Positions 17,907 to 26,709 of a stretch of DNA of 64,000 nt are shown here, piece after piece. The stretch comes from Glaciecola sp965660625. Its GTDB lineage: Bacteria; Pseudomonadota; Gammaproteobacteria; Enterobacterales; Alteromonadaceae. The stretch is from NCBI GenBank assembly GCA_965660625.1, contig CBFIAR010000004.1, forward strand, positions 62,001 through 126,000, given 5' to 3'. The notes below the pieces were generated by a model. It did not search any database. It was not told the origin of the DNA and saw only the letters and a program-made list of their open reading frames with translations. Within the stretch, counting starts at the first letter, position 1. Every line of letters begins with the position of its first letter. Both the position numbers and the translations under genes were made by a program.

Positions 17907-19733
17907 TTACCAGCCACAATTTCGTTCTTCGTTTTGTTTGTCTAGCCATACCTTTAACGGCGCAAAATAAGCTTCTATCGTTGAGGCATCCATATCAGGC
18001 GAGCCCGTCAAAGTTGTCATTGCTTCCTGCCAAGGTCGACTCTTACCCATTTCTAGCATGTTATTTAGCGCCTCTCCAGCTTCTTTGCTGCCGTAGATGG
18101 AACAACGATGCAAGGCTTCTTCGCTGCCAGCAATGTCGCATAGGGCTTTGTGGAATTGGAACTGTAGTACATGTGCCAAGAAGTAACGCGTGTACGATAC
18201 ATTCGCGGGAACATGGTACTTCGCACCCGGATCGAAGGCGTCAGCAGGACGCTCAATTGGCGCACGAACGCCTTGATATTTCTCGCGTAGCTCCCACCAT
18301 AGTTGATTGTATTGCTCTGGTGTCGTCTCGCCAGCAAGTACTTTCCAACGCCACTGATCCACCATTAAACCAAATGGGATAAAGGCAATTTTGTCCAATG
18401 CTACTTTCAACAGCATACCGATGTCATTTGACTCGTCTGGAATAGCCTCAATTAATCCAATTTGCTGTAAATAAGTGGGTGTTATAGACAGCGCTATAGT
18501 GTCGCCAATAGCCTCGTGGAAACCACTGTTTGCAGAATCTCTATACAGCATCGGTTGGTCTTTGTAGGCGCGCTGATAGTAGTTATGGCCTAATTCGTGG
18601 TGGATAACATTAAATTCTTCCCCGGTTTTTTGTATACACATTTTAATACGTAAATCGTCTTTTTCATCGACATCCCAAGCAGATGCGTGACACTGAACTT
18701 CACGTTCGGCCGGTTTTTGAAACATAGAACGTTCATAAAAAGTGTCTGGGAGTGGCGCAAAACCGAGTGAAGAAAAAAATCCCTCAGCTTGTTTTAGCAT
18801 TTTGATTTCATCGTATCCTTGCTCTGCTAATGCTTTTGTCACATCAGGCACATTCATTTCTTGTTCGGGTTTGACAAGGTCGTAAATATTACCCCAGCTT
18901 TGCGCCCACATATTGCCGAGTAAGTGGGCTGGTATTGGTTTGTCAAGAGGGACGATGTCTTCACCATAGTGTTCAGAGAGCTCCGCTCGAACATGACAAT
19001 GCAGTGCATTATAGAATGGCTGAATTTGACCCCATAGGCGGTCTAGTTCTAGCGGAAATACTTCTGCGGGCATGTCGTATTTAGCGCGCCACAATTCAGA
19101 TGTATTCGCATAGCCTAACTCCACAGCACCTTCATTCGCAATACTAATTTGTTCAACAAACATGTCCTTCATCGGCACAGACACTTCGCGCCAACCTTTC
19201 CAAAACTCTAACATTAGTGCGGGATCGCGACTCACCGCCATTTCTGCACTCATTTCAACAAGAGAAAAGCATTCGTTTTCAGTACGGCAGTATTTTCCTG
19301 CGCCATAAATACCAGATAAATCTGAGCCAATCGCGGCTAACCGTTCTGCTTTTGCAGGGTCAGCTGGAGGAGCAATTTCTAAACCTGATTTCAATAAATC
19401 TAGTTGCCTGCGCGTATCTGCATCTACGATTACGTCGTTAAACTTAGCCGCTTCTACAGCGTACTTTGCCCACATTACTGATAATTGCTCGCCCAGATAT
19501 GCATCAACCTGCGCGTTGTCATAGTTAATATTCGTTGCATAAGCCCATGCAGCGTGTGATGCCGGCTTGTTCAACCGAGTGATGTCAGCATCTACTTTTT
19601 GCAAGAATGCTTTTGCATCATCTGCATTGAACGTTGCAGCCTGTGGCTCTGTTGAATTCGTGCTGCTTGGCGAGCAACCAGCACAAAGTGCAACCACAAT
19701 TGATGTCAATACCGACAGTTTTATTTTATTCAT
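17907..19733 (-). CDS. Peptidyl-dipeptidase, M2 (ACE-like) family, lipoprotein
   Basis: M2 enzymes are zinc metallopeptidases related to angiotensin-converting enzyme that cut dipeptides from the C-terminus of peptides. The 608-aa protein starts with a lipoprotein signal (lipobox LCAGC, Cys about 19). The zinc motif HHELGH (HExxH) is followed by NYYQRAY and, about 24 residues on, the third ligand in SGFHEAIGDT. This arrangement is characteristic of M2. QWRWKVLAG and the C-terminal YTRYFLAHVLQFQFHKALC also fit. Anchoring at an envelope membrane with a role in peptide nutrition is inferred. The gene is alone, ended by a hairpin at 17858-17894. Confidence 0.92.
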   Translation of the reverse strand: MNKIKLSVLTSIVVALCAGCSPSSTNSTEPQAATFNADDAKAFLQKVDADITRLNKPASHAAWAYATNINYDNAQVDAYLGEQLSVMWAKYAVEAAKFNDVIVDADTRRQLDLLKSGLEIAPPADPAKAERLAAIGSDLSGIYGAGKYCRTENECFSLVEMSAEMAVSRDPALMLEFWKGWREVSVPMKDMFVEQISIANEGAVELGYANTSELWRAKYDMPAEVFPLELDRLWGQIQPFYNALHCHVRAELSEHYGEDIVPLDKPIPAHLLGNMWAQSWGNIYDLVKPEQEMNVPDVTKALAEQGYDEIKMLKQAEGFFSSLGFAPLPDTFYERSMFQKPAEREVQCHASAWDVDEKDDLRIKMCIQKTGEEFNVIHHELGHNYYQRAYKDQPMLYRDSANSGFHEAIGDTIALSITPTYLQQIGLIEAIPDESNDIGMLLKVALDKIAFIPFGLMVDQWRWKVLAGETTPEQYNQLWWELREKYQGVRAPIERPADAFDPGAKYHVPANVSYTRYFLAHVLQFQFHKALCDIAGSEEALHRCSIYGSKEAGEALNNMLEMGKSRPWQEAMTTLTGSPDMDASTIEAYFAPLKVWLDKQNEERNCGW

Positions 19734-19871
19734 TTTATTATTCTTCTATGGTGAATAGGCTTGTATTTTTGTGTCTTACTATAGTCTGATTTTGCTAAAT
19801 ATTCGATGTGATTTGATGGGAGATTTTTAGGGTGCGCAGAAAACACTTTTTGAGCACCGAAAGTTTAATTC

Positions 19872-20141
19872 TCAAGTAACGCTGGTGTTAATATTGCCGT
19901 CGGTTTCTACATCTTCTATAAGTTGAGCAGCGCTGCTTGTAGTAACATGGCTAACCTTTTTTTCAAGGGTATGTGAGTGCGCTGCGTTGACTGGAGAAAT
20001 CAGTAACAAACCAAAGGCGAAAGAATAAAAACAATTATCAAAGAATGATAACAAAGCAAAACGTTTTTTTATTAACGCAGTTTTTTCGTTGGCATTCTTC
20101 TGGTTAAAGCGCCCCGCGAGTTCGTCTGTCATCCTTGGCAT
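19872..20141 (-). CDS. Small hypothetical protein with internal hydrophobic export-like segment
   Basis: An 89-aa reading frame that I do not recognise. Support for it being real: AAGGA lies 6 nt before the ATG and codon use resembles neighbours. It also has a signal-like layout: basic KKRF (about 26-29), then about 20 hydrophobic residues (LLSFFDNCFYSFAFGLLLI), then SPVNAAHSH with a possible signal-peptidase site. The mature part would be only about 35 residues, acidic at its end (IEDVETDGNIN). The N-terminal 25 residues before the hydrophobic part are polar, so it may instead be a type II membrane peptide. Between xseA and the M2 peptidase, same strand as both. Confidence 0.45.
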   Translation of the reverse strand: MPRMTDELAGRFNQKNANEKTALIKKRFALLSFFDNCFYSFAFGLLLISPVNAAHSHTLEKKVSHVTTSSAAQLIEDVETDGNINTSVT

Positions 20142-20349
20142 CTATATTCCTTATTATTTTTAATACGTAGTATGTATTGTTACAGCCTTACTAGGTGGCT
20201 GCAATTAAACAAAACAAGACATAACTCGTCTTACTTGATAAGTCAGCCTATACAAGATGTTAACAGATAGTTCTGAAGATAAAAAGTAAATAAAGTGCCG
20301 ATAACTCAGACACTTGTGTTGATGTTCTGTGTCGCTACTGTCGTGTCAA

Positions 20350-21705
20350 TTATTGCCCCTTTTGAGTGATTTCCTGAATCTTCGCAATCACACTGCCATC
20401 ATTCACACGTGTTTCAATCACATCACCTTTTTCAAGTTGGGTAATACTGCGCACTACTTTATCGTTTTTAAAAGCAATGCTGTAGCCGCGCGACAATGTT
20501 GATAGGGGACTTACTGAATTTAAAATATCTGCGATCCGCTGCAATTGATAACGTTTATCAGAAAGCTGACGCTGCTGTATAGAGGTCAATTTTTCACTTA
20601 CTTTTTGCAACTGTTGCTGCTTTCCCTTTATCGCATTGCTAGGAGATACGTGCTGTAAACGCAACGTGAGTTTGTCGCTTCTGTTCTGGTCACCATTCAA
20701 CTTTGTCACAATGGACTGCGATAAACGCATCGTCAGACTATCAGCGTGCTGACTTGCCTGTCTAATTTGTACCGCTGGGTGCACACTCGACAGCCGCGAC
20801 TGCACTAGCTGAAGTTTGTGTTCAATACGCTTTAAATGTTGCTGAAACACCTGCGATAATCTTTGCTGCTGCTGTTTGATATGCCTTTGCAACTGACTTT
20901 TGTCTGTGCTAACTAATTCAGCCGCGGCAGAGGGGGTGGGGGCACGCATATCTGCGACATAATCAGCAATAGTGACGTCCACTTCATGACCAACGGCTGA
21001 TACGACGGGTAAGGTAGATTGAGAGATAGCGTAGGCAACTATTTCTTCATTGAATGCCCAAAGGTCTTCTAGGGATCCGCCTCCACGACCCACAATTAGC
21101 AAATCAACTTCATTTCTTTTGTTAGCAATGTAAATTTGTTCAACAATACTTTTCGCGGCCGTTTCGCCTTGCACCAAACTAGGATAAAGAACGACTTCAA
21201 TGCTCGGATTTCTGCGTTTTAAAACATGCAATATGTCATGGATTGCCGCACCGGTAGGTGAGGTCACCACGCCGAGTCTTTTTGCATTCTCAGGTAGGGC
21301 TTGTTTCGCATCCATGGCAAACAAACCTTCGGCTGATAATTTTGTTTTAAGTGCTTCATAAGCCTGCTTTAGCTGCCCGAGTCCTTCTGGCTCCATATGT
21401 TCTGCAATGAGCTGATAATCGCCTCTTGCTTCGTATAAACTCAAACTCCCGCGCACGATCACCTTATCGCCGGCTTTTGGCGTAAATTTGATACTTCTAT
21501 TAGCGCCTTTGAACATTGCCGACTTAATTTGCGCTTTGCTGTCTTTTAAAGTGAAATACCAATGACCAGAAGCTGCCGCTACAAAATTTGATAATTCGCC
21601 AGACACCCAAACCTGTCCAATTTCAGATTCTAACACTTGTCTTGCTAGCCTATTCAAACGCGTAACAGAGATAATGCTGGGTTGTTTTGGGGAGGTAGAA
21701 AACAT
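20350..21705 (-). CDS. xseA: Exodeoxyribonuclease VII large subunit
   Basis: XseA with XseB forms ExoVII, which degrades single-stranded DNA in both directions during repair. The 451-aa protein has an N-terminal OB fold (about 10-105, SVTRLNRLARQVLESEIGQVWVSGELS and GHWYFTLKD). The catalytic domain follows (TSPTGAAIHDI, VDLLIVGRGGGSLEDLWAFNEE, SAVGHEVDVTIADYVADMRAPTPSAAAEL), then a long coiled coil (about 270-400). Divergent from guaB, with a shared control region of about 100 nt. This xseA/guaBA arrangement is standard in gammaproteobacteria. Confidence 0.97.
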   Translation of the reverse strand: MFSTSPKQPSIISVTRLNRLARQVLESEIGQVWVSGELSNFVAAASGHWYFTLKDSKAQIKSAMFKGANRSIKFTPKAGDKVIVRGSLSLYEARGDYQLIAEHMEPEGLGQLKQAYEALKTKLSAEGLFAMDAKQALPENAKRLGVVTSPTGAAIHDILHVLKRRNPSIEVVLYPSLVQGETAAKSIVEQIYIANKRNEVDLLIVGRGGGSLEDLWAFNEEIVAYAISQSTLPVVSAVGHEVDVTIADYVADMRAPTPSAAAELVSTDKSQLQRHIKQQQQRLSQVFQQHLKRIEHKLQLVQSRLSSVHPAVQIRQASQHADSLTMRLSQSIVTKLNGDQNRSDKLTLRLQHVSPSNAIKGKQQQLQKVSEKLTSIQQRQLSDKRYQLQRIADILNSVSPLSTLSRGYSIAFKNDKVVRSITQLEKGDVIETRVNDGSVIAKIQEITQKGQ

Positions 21706-21742
21706 AATTCACTTTTTTTATTCATTTGAGTGCGAATTGTAG

Positions 21743-21771
21743 TTTACCTAAATACAAAAAAACACTACAAT
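21743..21771 (+). promoter_or_regulatory. guaB promoter in the xseA-guaB divergent region
   Basis: TTTACC at 21743-21748, a 17-nt spacer and TACAAT at 21766-21771, with guaB starting 38 nt later. The -10 lies in an inverted repeat, AATTGTAGT (21735-21743) against ACTACAATT (21764-21772). The left arm therefore also provides a TACAAT on the opposite strand toward xseA. The symmetry suggests paired divergent -10 elements or an operator. Confidence 0.5.
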
Positions 21772-21809
21772 TGCACCGCAATTAGCCACTGTCCTAAGGT
21801 GTTACTTGC

Positions 21810-23279
21810 ATGTTAAGAATTACTAAAGAAGCGTTAACGTTTGATGACGTTTTACTCGTCCCCGGTCACTCCACTGTTTTACCCCATACTGTCGATTTAA
21901 AAACACGTTTAACTCGCGGCGTTACCTTAAATATGCCATTGATCTCAGCAGCAATGGATACCGTTACTGAAGCTCGCCTTGCTATTGCGTTAGCGCAGGA
22001 GGGAGGAATTGGCTTTATCCATAAAAATATGACGCCTGAAAGCCAAGCTGCTCATGTTCTGCAAGTAAAAAAATATGAAAGCGGAGTTGTTTCCGATCCT
22101 GTCACTGTTAGTAAAGATGCGACGATTGGCAATGTCAAAGCGATGAGTAAGCAACTAGGCTACTCTGGTTTCCCCGTCGTTGACGAGCAAAACAACTTAA
22201 TTGGTTTGGTTACTGGTCGTGATTTACGTTTCGAAAATCGCCTCGACCAACCCATCAGTAAGGTGATGACACCAAAAGAAAAGCTCGTCACGGTTAAAGA
22301 GGATACTAACCCAGACGTTGTGATGGATTTAATGCATGAGCATAGAATTGAAAAAATTCTGGTTGTCGACGACGCATTTAAGTTAACCGGCTTGATCACC
22401 GTAAAAGATTTCCAAAAAGCAAAAAGCAAACCTAATGCGTGTAAAGATGCAAAAGGTCGCTTGCGCGTGGGTGCAGCTGTTAGTGTCGGACCTGGTACTG
22501 ATGAGCGTATTAACTTACTGGTTAACGCCGGTGTTGATGTTTTGCTTATCGACACATCACATGGTCACTCGCAAGGGGTGATTGATCGCGTTAAAAAAGT
22601 ACGAGCAGATTATCCAAATATCCAGATTATTGCGGGTAACGTTGCCACAGGAGAGGGCGCAAAAGCCTTAGCAGATGCTGGCGTCGATGGAGTTAAGGTG
22701 GGTATCGGCCCAGGTTCAATTTGTACAACTCGTATAGTAACAGGCTGCGGCGTGCCGCAAATCACGGCAGTATCAGACGCCGTTGAAGCATTGGAAGGCA
22801 CTGGTATTCCGGTTATCGCAGATGGCGGTATTCGCTTTTCTGGTGATATTGCGAAAGCATTGGCAGCGGGTGCAAGCTCAGTAATGGTTGGCAGTATGCT
22901 AGCAGGAACAGAAGAAGCGCCGGGTGAAGTGGAATTGTACCAAGGCCGTTACTATAAGTCTTATCGTGGAATGGGATCTTTAGGTGCAATGAATCAGAGT
23001 AATGGTTCATCAGATCGTTATTTCCAAGACAGCAGCAATGCAGAAAAATTAGTGCCGGAAGGCATTGAAGGTCGCGTTGCTTACAAAGGGCCTATTTCCA
23101 CTATTATTCACCAGCAGATGGGTGGCTTGCGCTCGGCAATGGGACTGACTGGTTGTGCAGATATTGAAGAGCTGCGCACCAAACCACAATTTGTAAAAGT
23201 AACCGCAGCAGGCATGGGTGAGTCTCATGTGCATGATGTGAGTATTACGAAAGAAGCTCCAAATTATCGTTTAGGATAA
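21810..23279 (+). CDS. guaB: IMP dehydrogenase
   Basis: GuaB oxidises IMP to XMP with NAD+, the committed step to guanine nucleotides. The 489-aa protein starts MLRITKEALTFDDVLLVPG. It carries two CBS domains (about 90-205), the phosphate-binding GVDVLLIDTSHGHS and the catalytic loop GPGSICTTRIVTGCGVPQ with the active-site Cys. The flap YKSYRGMGSLGAM and the final ITKEAPNYRLG are also there. guaA follows 83 nt downstream, with a hairpin and T tract between them that could reduce guaA expression. Confidence 0.98.
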   Translation: MLRITKEALTFDDVLLVPGHSTVLPHTVDLKTRLTRGVTLNMPLISAAMDTVTEARLAIALAQEGGIGFIHKNMTPESQAAHVLQVKKYESGVVSDPVTVSKDATIGNVKAMSKQLGYSGFPVVDEQNNLIGLVTGRDLRFENRLDQPISKVMTPKEKLVTVKEDTNPDVVMDLMHEHRIEKILVVDDAFKLTGLITVKDFQKAKSKPNACKDAKGRLRVGAAVSVGPGTDERINLLVNAGVDVLLIDTSHGHSQGVIDRVKKVRADYPNIQIIAGNVATGEGAKALADAGVDGVKVGIGPGSICTTRIVTGCGVPQITAVSDAVEALEGTGIPVIADGGIRFSGDIAKALAAGASSVMVGSMLAGTEEAPGEVELYQGRYYKSYRGMGSLGAMNQSNGSSDRYFQDSSNAEKLVPEGIEGRVAYKGPISTIIHQQMGGLRSAMGLTGCADIEELRTKPQFVKVTAAGMGESHVHDVSITKEAPNYRLG

Positions 23280-23295
23280 ACCAAAGACGTCTCTA

Positions 23296-23339
23296 AAGGG
23301 CTGGTGTAGGTTGTTAACCTTCGCGTCTCAGCCTTTTTT
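23296..23339 (+). terminator. Terminator-like hairpin between guaB and guaA
   Basis: Outer stem AAGGGCTG/CAGCCTTT (one G-U pair) ending in six T, enclosing a smaller AGGTT/AACCT hairpin. It sits 16 nt after guaB and 24 nt before guaA, so it may partly terminate or attenuate the operon. Confidence 0.55.
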
Positions 23340-23362
23340 CATTTTTAGAAGTAGGTAATATA

Positions 23363-24940
23363 ATGTCTGCAAATATACATAGCCAGAAAATCCTTATCCT
23401 TGATTTTGGGTCCCAATACACGCAATTGATCGCAAGACGTATTCGCGAACTTGGCGTTTATTGCGAGCTTTGGGCATGGGATGTGACAGAGGATCAAATT
23501 CGCAACTTTGCACCCGACGGTATCATTTTATCGGGCGGCCCTGAATCGGTAACTGAAATGGGCTCGCCCCGAGCACCGCAATATGTATTCAATGCTGGCG
23601 TGCCTGTACTAGGCATATGCTATGGCATGCAAACAATGGCGCATCAGCTTGGTGGAACCGTGCAAGGTTCTGATATTCGTGAATTTGGCTATGCTCAAGT
23701 AGAAGTGTTAACAGCCTCAACAATTTTTGATGGCATTGTGGATGAGACAAACCATAACGGTAACGCATTATTAGACGTTTGGATGAGCCATGGTGACAAA
23801 GTTATTAAGGTACCAGACAGTTTTAGTACAATAGCGCAAACGCCAAGCTGTCCGCATGCAGCAATGGCTAACGAAAAGAAACAGTTTTACGGTGTACAGT
23901 TTCACCCAGAAGTGACACACACCAAGCAAGGCCTTGAACTTCTAAAACGTTTCGCGTTTGATATTTGTAAGTTAGAAGCTTTATGGACGCCTGCCAATAT
24001 TATTGAAGATGCGATATTACGTATTAAGCAAAAGGTTGGCGATGACGAAGTTATTTTAGGATTGTCGGGCGGGGTAGATTCTTCCGTCACGGCGATGCTA
24101 TTGCATCGCGCCATTGGAAAAAACTTAACTTGCGTATTTGTTGACAATGGCCTGCTTCGATTGCATGAAGGCGAACAAGTCATGGACATGTTTGGCGACA
24201 AGTTTGGACTCAACATTATCAAGGTAGATGCTGAAGACCGTTTCTTAAATGCACTTGCCGGTGTTGAAGAGCCTGAAGCAAAACGCAAGGTAATTGGTGG
24301 TGAGTTTGTTAAAGTATTTGATGAAGAATCGCATAAACTAGCGAATGCCAAGTGGTTGGGACAGGGCACAATATATCCTGACGTTATTGAGTCAGCAGGC
24401 TCTGCAACCGGGAAAGCACACGTCATTAAGTCGCATCATAACGTTGGTGGATTGCCGGATGAGATGAACATGGGTTTGGTTGAACCATTGCGTGAATTGT
24501 TCAAGGATGAGGTTCGTAAAATAGGTCTGGAGTTAGGCTTGCCATACGATATGTTATTCAGGCACCCCTTCCCTGGACCAGGATTAGGTGTGCGGGTGCT
24601 TGGCGAAGTTAAAAAAGAATACTGCGATTTGTTGCGCCGTGCTGATGCTATCTTTATTGAAGAATTACATAGCGCTGATTTATATCAAAAAGTGAGTCAG
24701 GCTTTTACCGTCTTTTTACCGGTAAAATCGGTTGGTGTAATGGGTGATATGCGCAAATATGATTGGGTTGTTTCGCTTCGAGCTGTAGAAACTATCGATT
24801 TTATGACTGCTCATTGGGCACATTTACCTTACGACTTCTTAGGTAAGGTATCTAATCGGATCATTAATGAAATAGATGGTATTTCAAGAGTGGTATATGA
24901 TATTTCAGGTAAGCCTCCCGCTACGATTGAGTGGGAATAA
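23363..24940 (+). CDS. guaA: GMP synthase (glutamine-hydrolysing)
   Basis: GuaA converts XMP to GMP with ATP and glutamine. At 525 aa it has the N-terminal class I glutamine amidotransferase (nucleophile in LGICYGMQTM, Cys 86; VQFHPEVTHT). The ATP pyrophosphatase P-loop is LGLSGGVDSSVTAMLL, and the C-terminal dimerisation domain contains FRHPFPGPGLGVRVLGEV and ends SGKPPATIEWE. Downstream partner of guaB. It converges with the minus-strand RNA methylase gene, with an inverted repeat between. Confidence 0.98.
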   Translation: MSANIHSQKILILDFGSQYTQLIARRIRELGVYCELWAWDVTEDQIRNFAPDGIILSGGPESVTEMGSPRAPQYVFNAGVPVLGICYGMQTMAHQLGGTVQGSDIREFGYAQVEVLTASTIFDGIVDETNHNGNALLDVWMSHGDKVIKVPDSFSTIAQTPSCPHAAMANEKKQFYGVQFHPEVTHTKQGLELLKRFAFDICKLEALWTPANIIEDAILRIKQKVGDDEVILGLSGGVDSSVTAMLLHRAIGKNLTCVFVDNGLLRLHEGEQVMDMFGDKFGLNIIKVDAEDRFLNALAGVEEPEAKRKVIGGEFVKVFDEESHKLANAKWLGQGTIYPDVIESAGSATGKAHVIKSHHNVGGLPDEMNMGLVEPLRELFKDEVRKIGLELGLPYDMLFRHPFPGPGLGVRVLGEVKKEYCDLLRRADAIFIEELHSADLYQKVSQAFTVFLPVKSVGVMGDMRKYDWVVSLRAVETIDFMTAHWAHLPYDFLGKVSNRIINEIDGISRVVYDISGKPPATIEWE

Positions 24941-24966
24941 TTCATTAGTTTATCTAGCCCATTTAG

Positions 24967-25024
24967 AATTCTCCCGTGTTAGTTTAATAACAATACACAA
25001 ATGTGATTTGCAAGCGGGAGAATT
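24967..25024. repeat. Inverted repeat between guaA and the TrmH-type gene
   Basis: Ten-nt arms AATTCTCCCG and CGGGAGAATT separated by 38 nt, with further partial pairing outside them. No T tract follows on either strand. It may be a bidirectional 3'-end structure or a small dispersed repeat. Confidence 0.4.
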
Positions 25025-25060
25025 ATCTAAACATCAAGTTAATTGAGCCTTTGGTCTTTT

Positions 25061-25627
25061 TTATATGACCAAGGCGTTGTTGTTGTCGCGGCTTTTTTTG
25101 ATTAGTTCATTATTTGCAACATAGTCACTTTTGGCCATACGGTCATACAACACAACGTTTGCTGTAGCGGCTAAATTCATGCTGTTACGAGTGGGAATAT
25201 AGACGACATGATCACAGGCTGCGACAATGGCTTCGGGCACGGAGGCATCCTCTGGCCCAAATATGTAAAAAGCGTTCTCAGGGTGGACAAATTCAGGTAG
25301 AGGTATGGCGCCTTCAACCAATTCAACAACAACTTTACTGGCATCTTTTGGTGCAATTGCCAATAAGTCATCGACTCCTATAGTTGGGATGATGTGTCGC
25401 ATTTGTCTCGTGTCAGCATTAAAATTTTTTGCATAACCAAAGCGCTGCCCAGTATAAAAAACGGCACTGGCACCATAACAACCACAAGCACGTAAAATTG
25501 AGGCAACGTTGGTTGCTGATTTCGGATTGACCAAGCCAATACTCACCAAACCATGACCCGACCAACGCGTAAACTCGGCTTGTGTTTCTTTGGAATTAAC
25601 TAGATCAACAGTATTCGCATATTTCAT
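25061..25627 (-). CDS. TrmH/SpoU-family RNA 2'-O-methyltransferase
   Basis: The 188-aa protein has the SPOUT trefoil-knot motifs: motif 1 GLVNPKSATNVASILRACG, motif 2 AFYIFGPEDASVPEAIVAAC and motif 3 YIPTRNSMNLAATANVVLYDR. These bind SAM in a knot and methylate a ribose 2'-OH of tRNA or rRNA. It is a single-domain enzyme. The N-terminal LVNSKETQAEFTRWSGHG has no separate RNA-binding module, so the target cannot be read from sequence. Some relatives are annotated as tRNA/rRNA methyltransferases of unknown site. First of a run of minus-strand genes, separated from pldA by 42 nt. Confidence 0.85.
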   Translation of the reverse strand: MKYANTVDLVNSKETQAEFTRWSGHGLVSIGLVNPKSATNVASILRACGCYGASAVFYTGQRFGYAKNFNADTRQMRHIIPTIGVDDLLAIAPKDASKVVVELVEGAIPLPEFVHPENAFYIFGPEDASVPEAIVAACDHVVYIPTRNSMNLAATANVVLYDRMAKSDYVANNELIKKSRDNNNALVI

Positions 25628-25669
25628 AAATAAACCAAGGTCCTATTTAGCATGATGACAGTTTGCCTA

Positions 25670-26659
25670 TCAGAATAATTTCAATTGAATACCAAGCCCC
25701 ACACGATTTTGGTGCCTGTCGTAATCAATAAGTGAGTCACCGTAGCCGTTAAAGTATTGCAATAACCAATCATATTTATCGTTAATCGGGTAGGTCAGAT
25801 TAATTTCTACACTGCCACGGTTTTTGCTAAACGACAGGTTATTTGTAACTTTGGTGAGTAAGTTGATTCTGCCAAAATTAAAACCGTAACCAAACTCAGC
25901 ATGACCGACGAAGTCAGTAATATCTGGATTATCATCGCCGGTTGGATCTAGCTCAAACGTTTTTGCATCCTCAGGTAATCGATACCATGCCTTTAAATAA
26001 TAAAATGAGTTGATATCGCTGAAAATAGCGGTAGCGTAGAGGCGATTCCAACTTCTCGACTTCAAACCACTTTGGCCATTAGATTGATGGTTGATCCCTA
26101 GATTTAATTGATTAAATCGATAGCCAAGTATATCCCAATCAGTTTGCCATTGATAAAATACTTCAGGTTCATAATTGTTTTCACGAAACGGCTTTGAAGT
26201 TTCGCTATTGTAAACTTGCCAAAAGCTGACTAAGGTCATACCAAAGAAAATACCACTCACATCGTCTTCCAATAAGTACAACGGAAGGGTGACACTAATC
26301 TGATATTTAGCCTCAAATTTGTCTATGTTTTCTTCAGTCAAGCCATCCACGCTGATGGCGTTTGGTGAACTTACGTAAGTAAAAGGAAGTAAGTAATTTT
26401 GACGATACTGTGAAATAGAAAAGGCGTTTTTATTGGATTCTTTTACACTTTTTACGCGCTTGTCTAATATTGAGTTCGTCGTTTGATTTTTATCATTCGC
26501 CTCTTTAACAACGTGTTTAAGAGAGTTGATTATTTCAAATTCTGATTCTGGCGGCGGTGTCTCTTGAGTGCGGGGCGTTGTCTCTTGAGCGAAAGCTGAA
26601 CTCATGAAAAGTAAGGTAAGAGCGGAAACAGAAAACGTGTATAACTTGACTAATTTCAA
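25670..26659 (-). CDS. pldA: Outer membrane phospholipase A (OMPLA)
   Basis: OMPLA is a 12-stranded barrel that hydrolyses mislocalised outer-membrane phospholipids as a Ca2+-dependent dimer. The catalytic region NHQSNGQSGLKSRSWNRLY holds the His-Ser pair (H191, S193) and Asn (N205), with the same 2- and 14-residue spacings as the E. coli enzyme. A signal peptide ends in SSAFA before QE; a polar Pro/Gln-rich linker precedes the barrel, and the protein ends in Phe (LGIQLKLF) as barrel proteins do. I place the start at TTG 26659 (329 aa), where GAAGGAA is 8-10 nt upstream. The longer frame from TTG 26704 has no ribosome site. Confidence 0.88.
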   Translation of the reverse strand: MKLVKLYTFSVSALTLLFMSSAFAQETTPRTQETPPPESEFEIINSLKHVVKEANDKNQTTNSILDKRVKSVKESNKNAFSISQYRQNYLLPFTYVSSPNAISVDGLTEENIDKFEAKYQISVTLPLYLLEDDVSGIFFGMTLVSFWQVYNSETSKPFRENNYEPEVFYQWQTDWDILGYRFNQLNLGINHQSNGQSGLKSRSWNRLYATAIFSDINSFYYLKAWYRLPEDAKTFELDPTGDDNPDITDFVGHAEFGYGFNFGRINLLTKVTNNLSFSKNRGSVEINLTYPINDKYDWLLQYFNGYGDSLIDYDRHQNRVGLGIQLKLF

Positions 26660-26709
26660 ACCAGTTCCTTCACACGGTGTTATTTTCGCTGATAATACAC
26701 TCAAACGAC

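Noticed and set aside
23902..24426. Minus-strand frame of 174 codons opposite guaA
   Set aside because: Shadow of guaA, serine/proline-rich translation with no motif.
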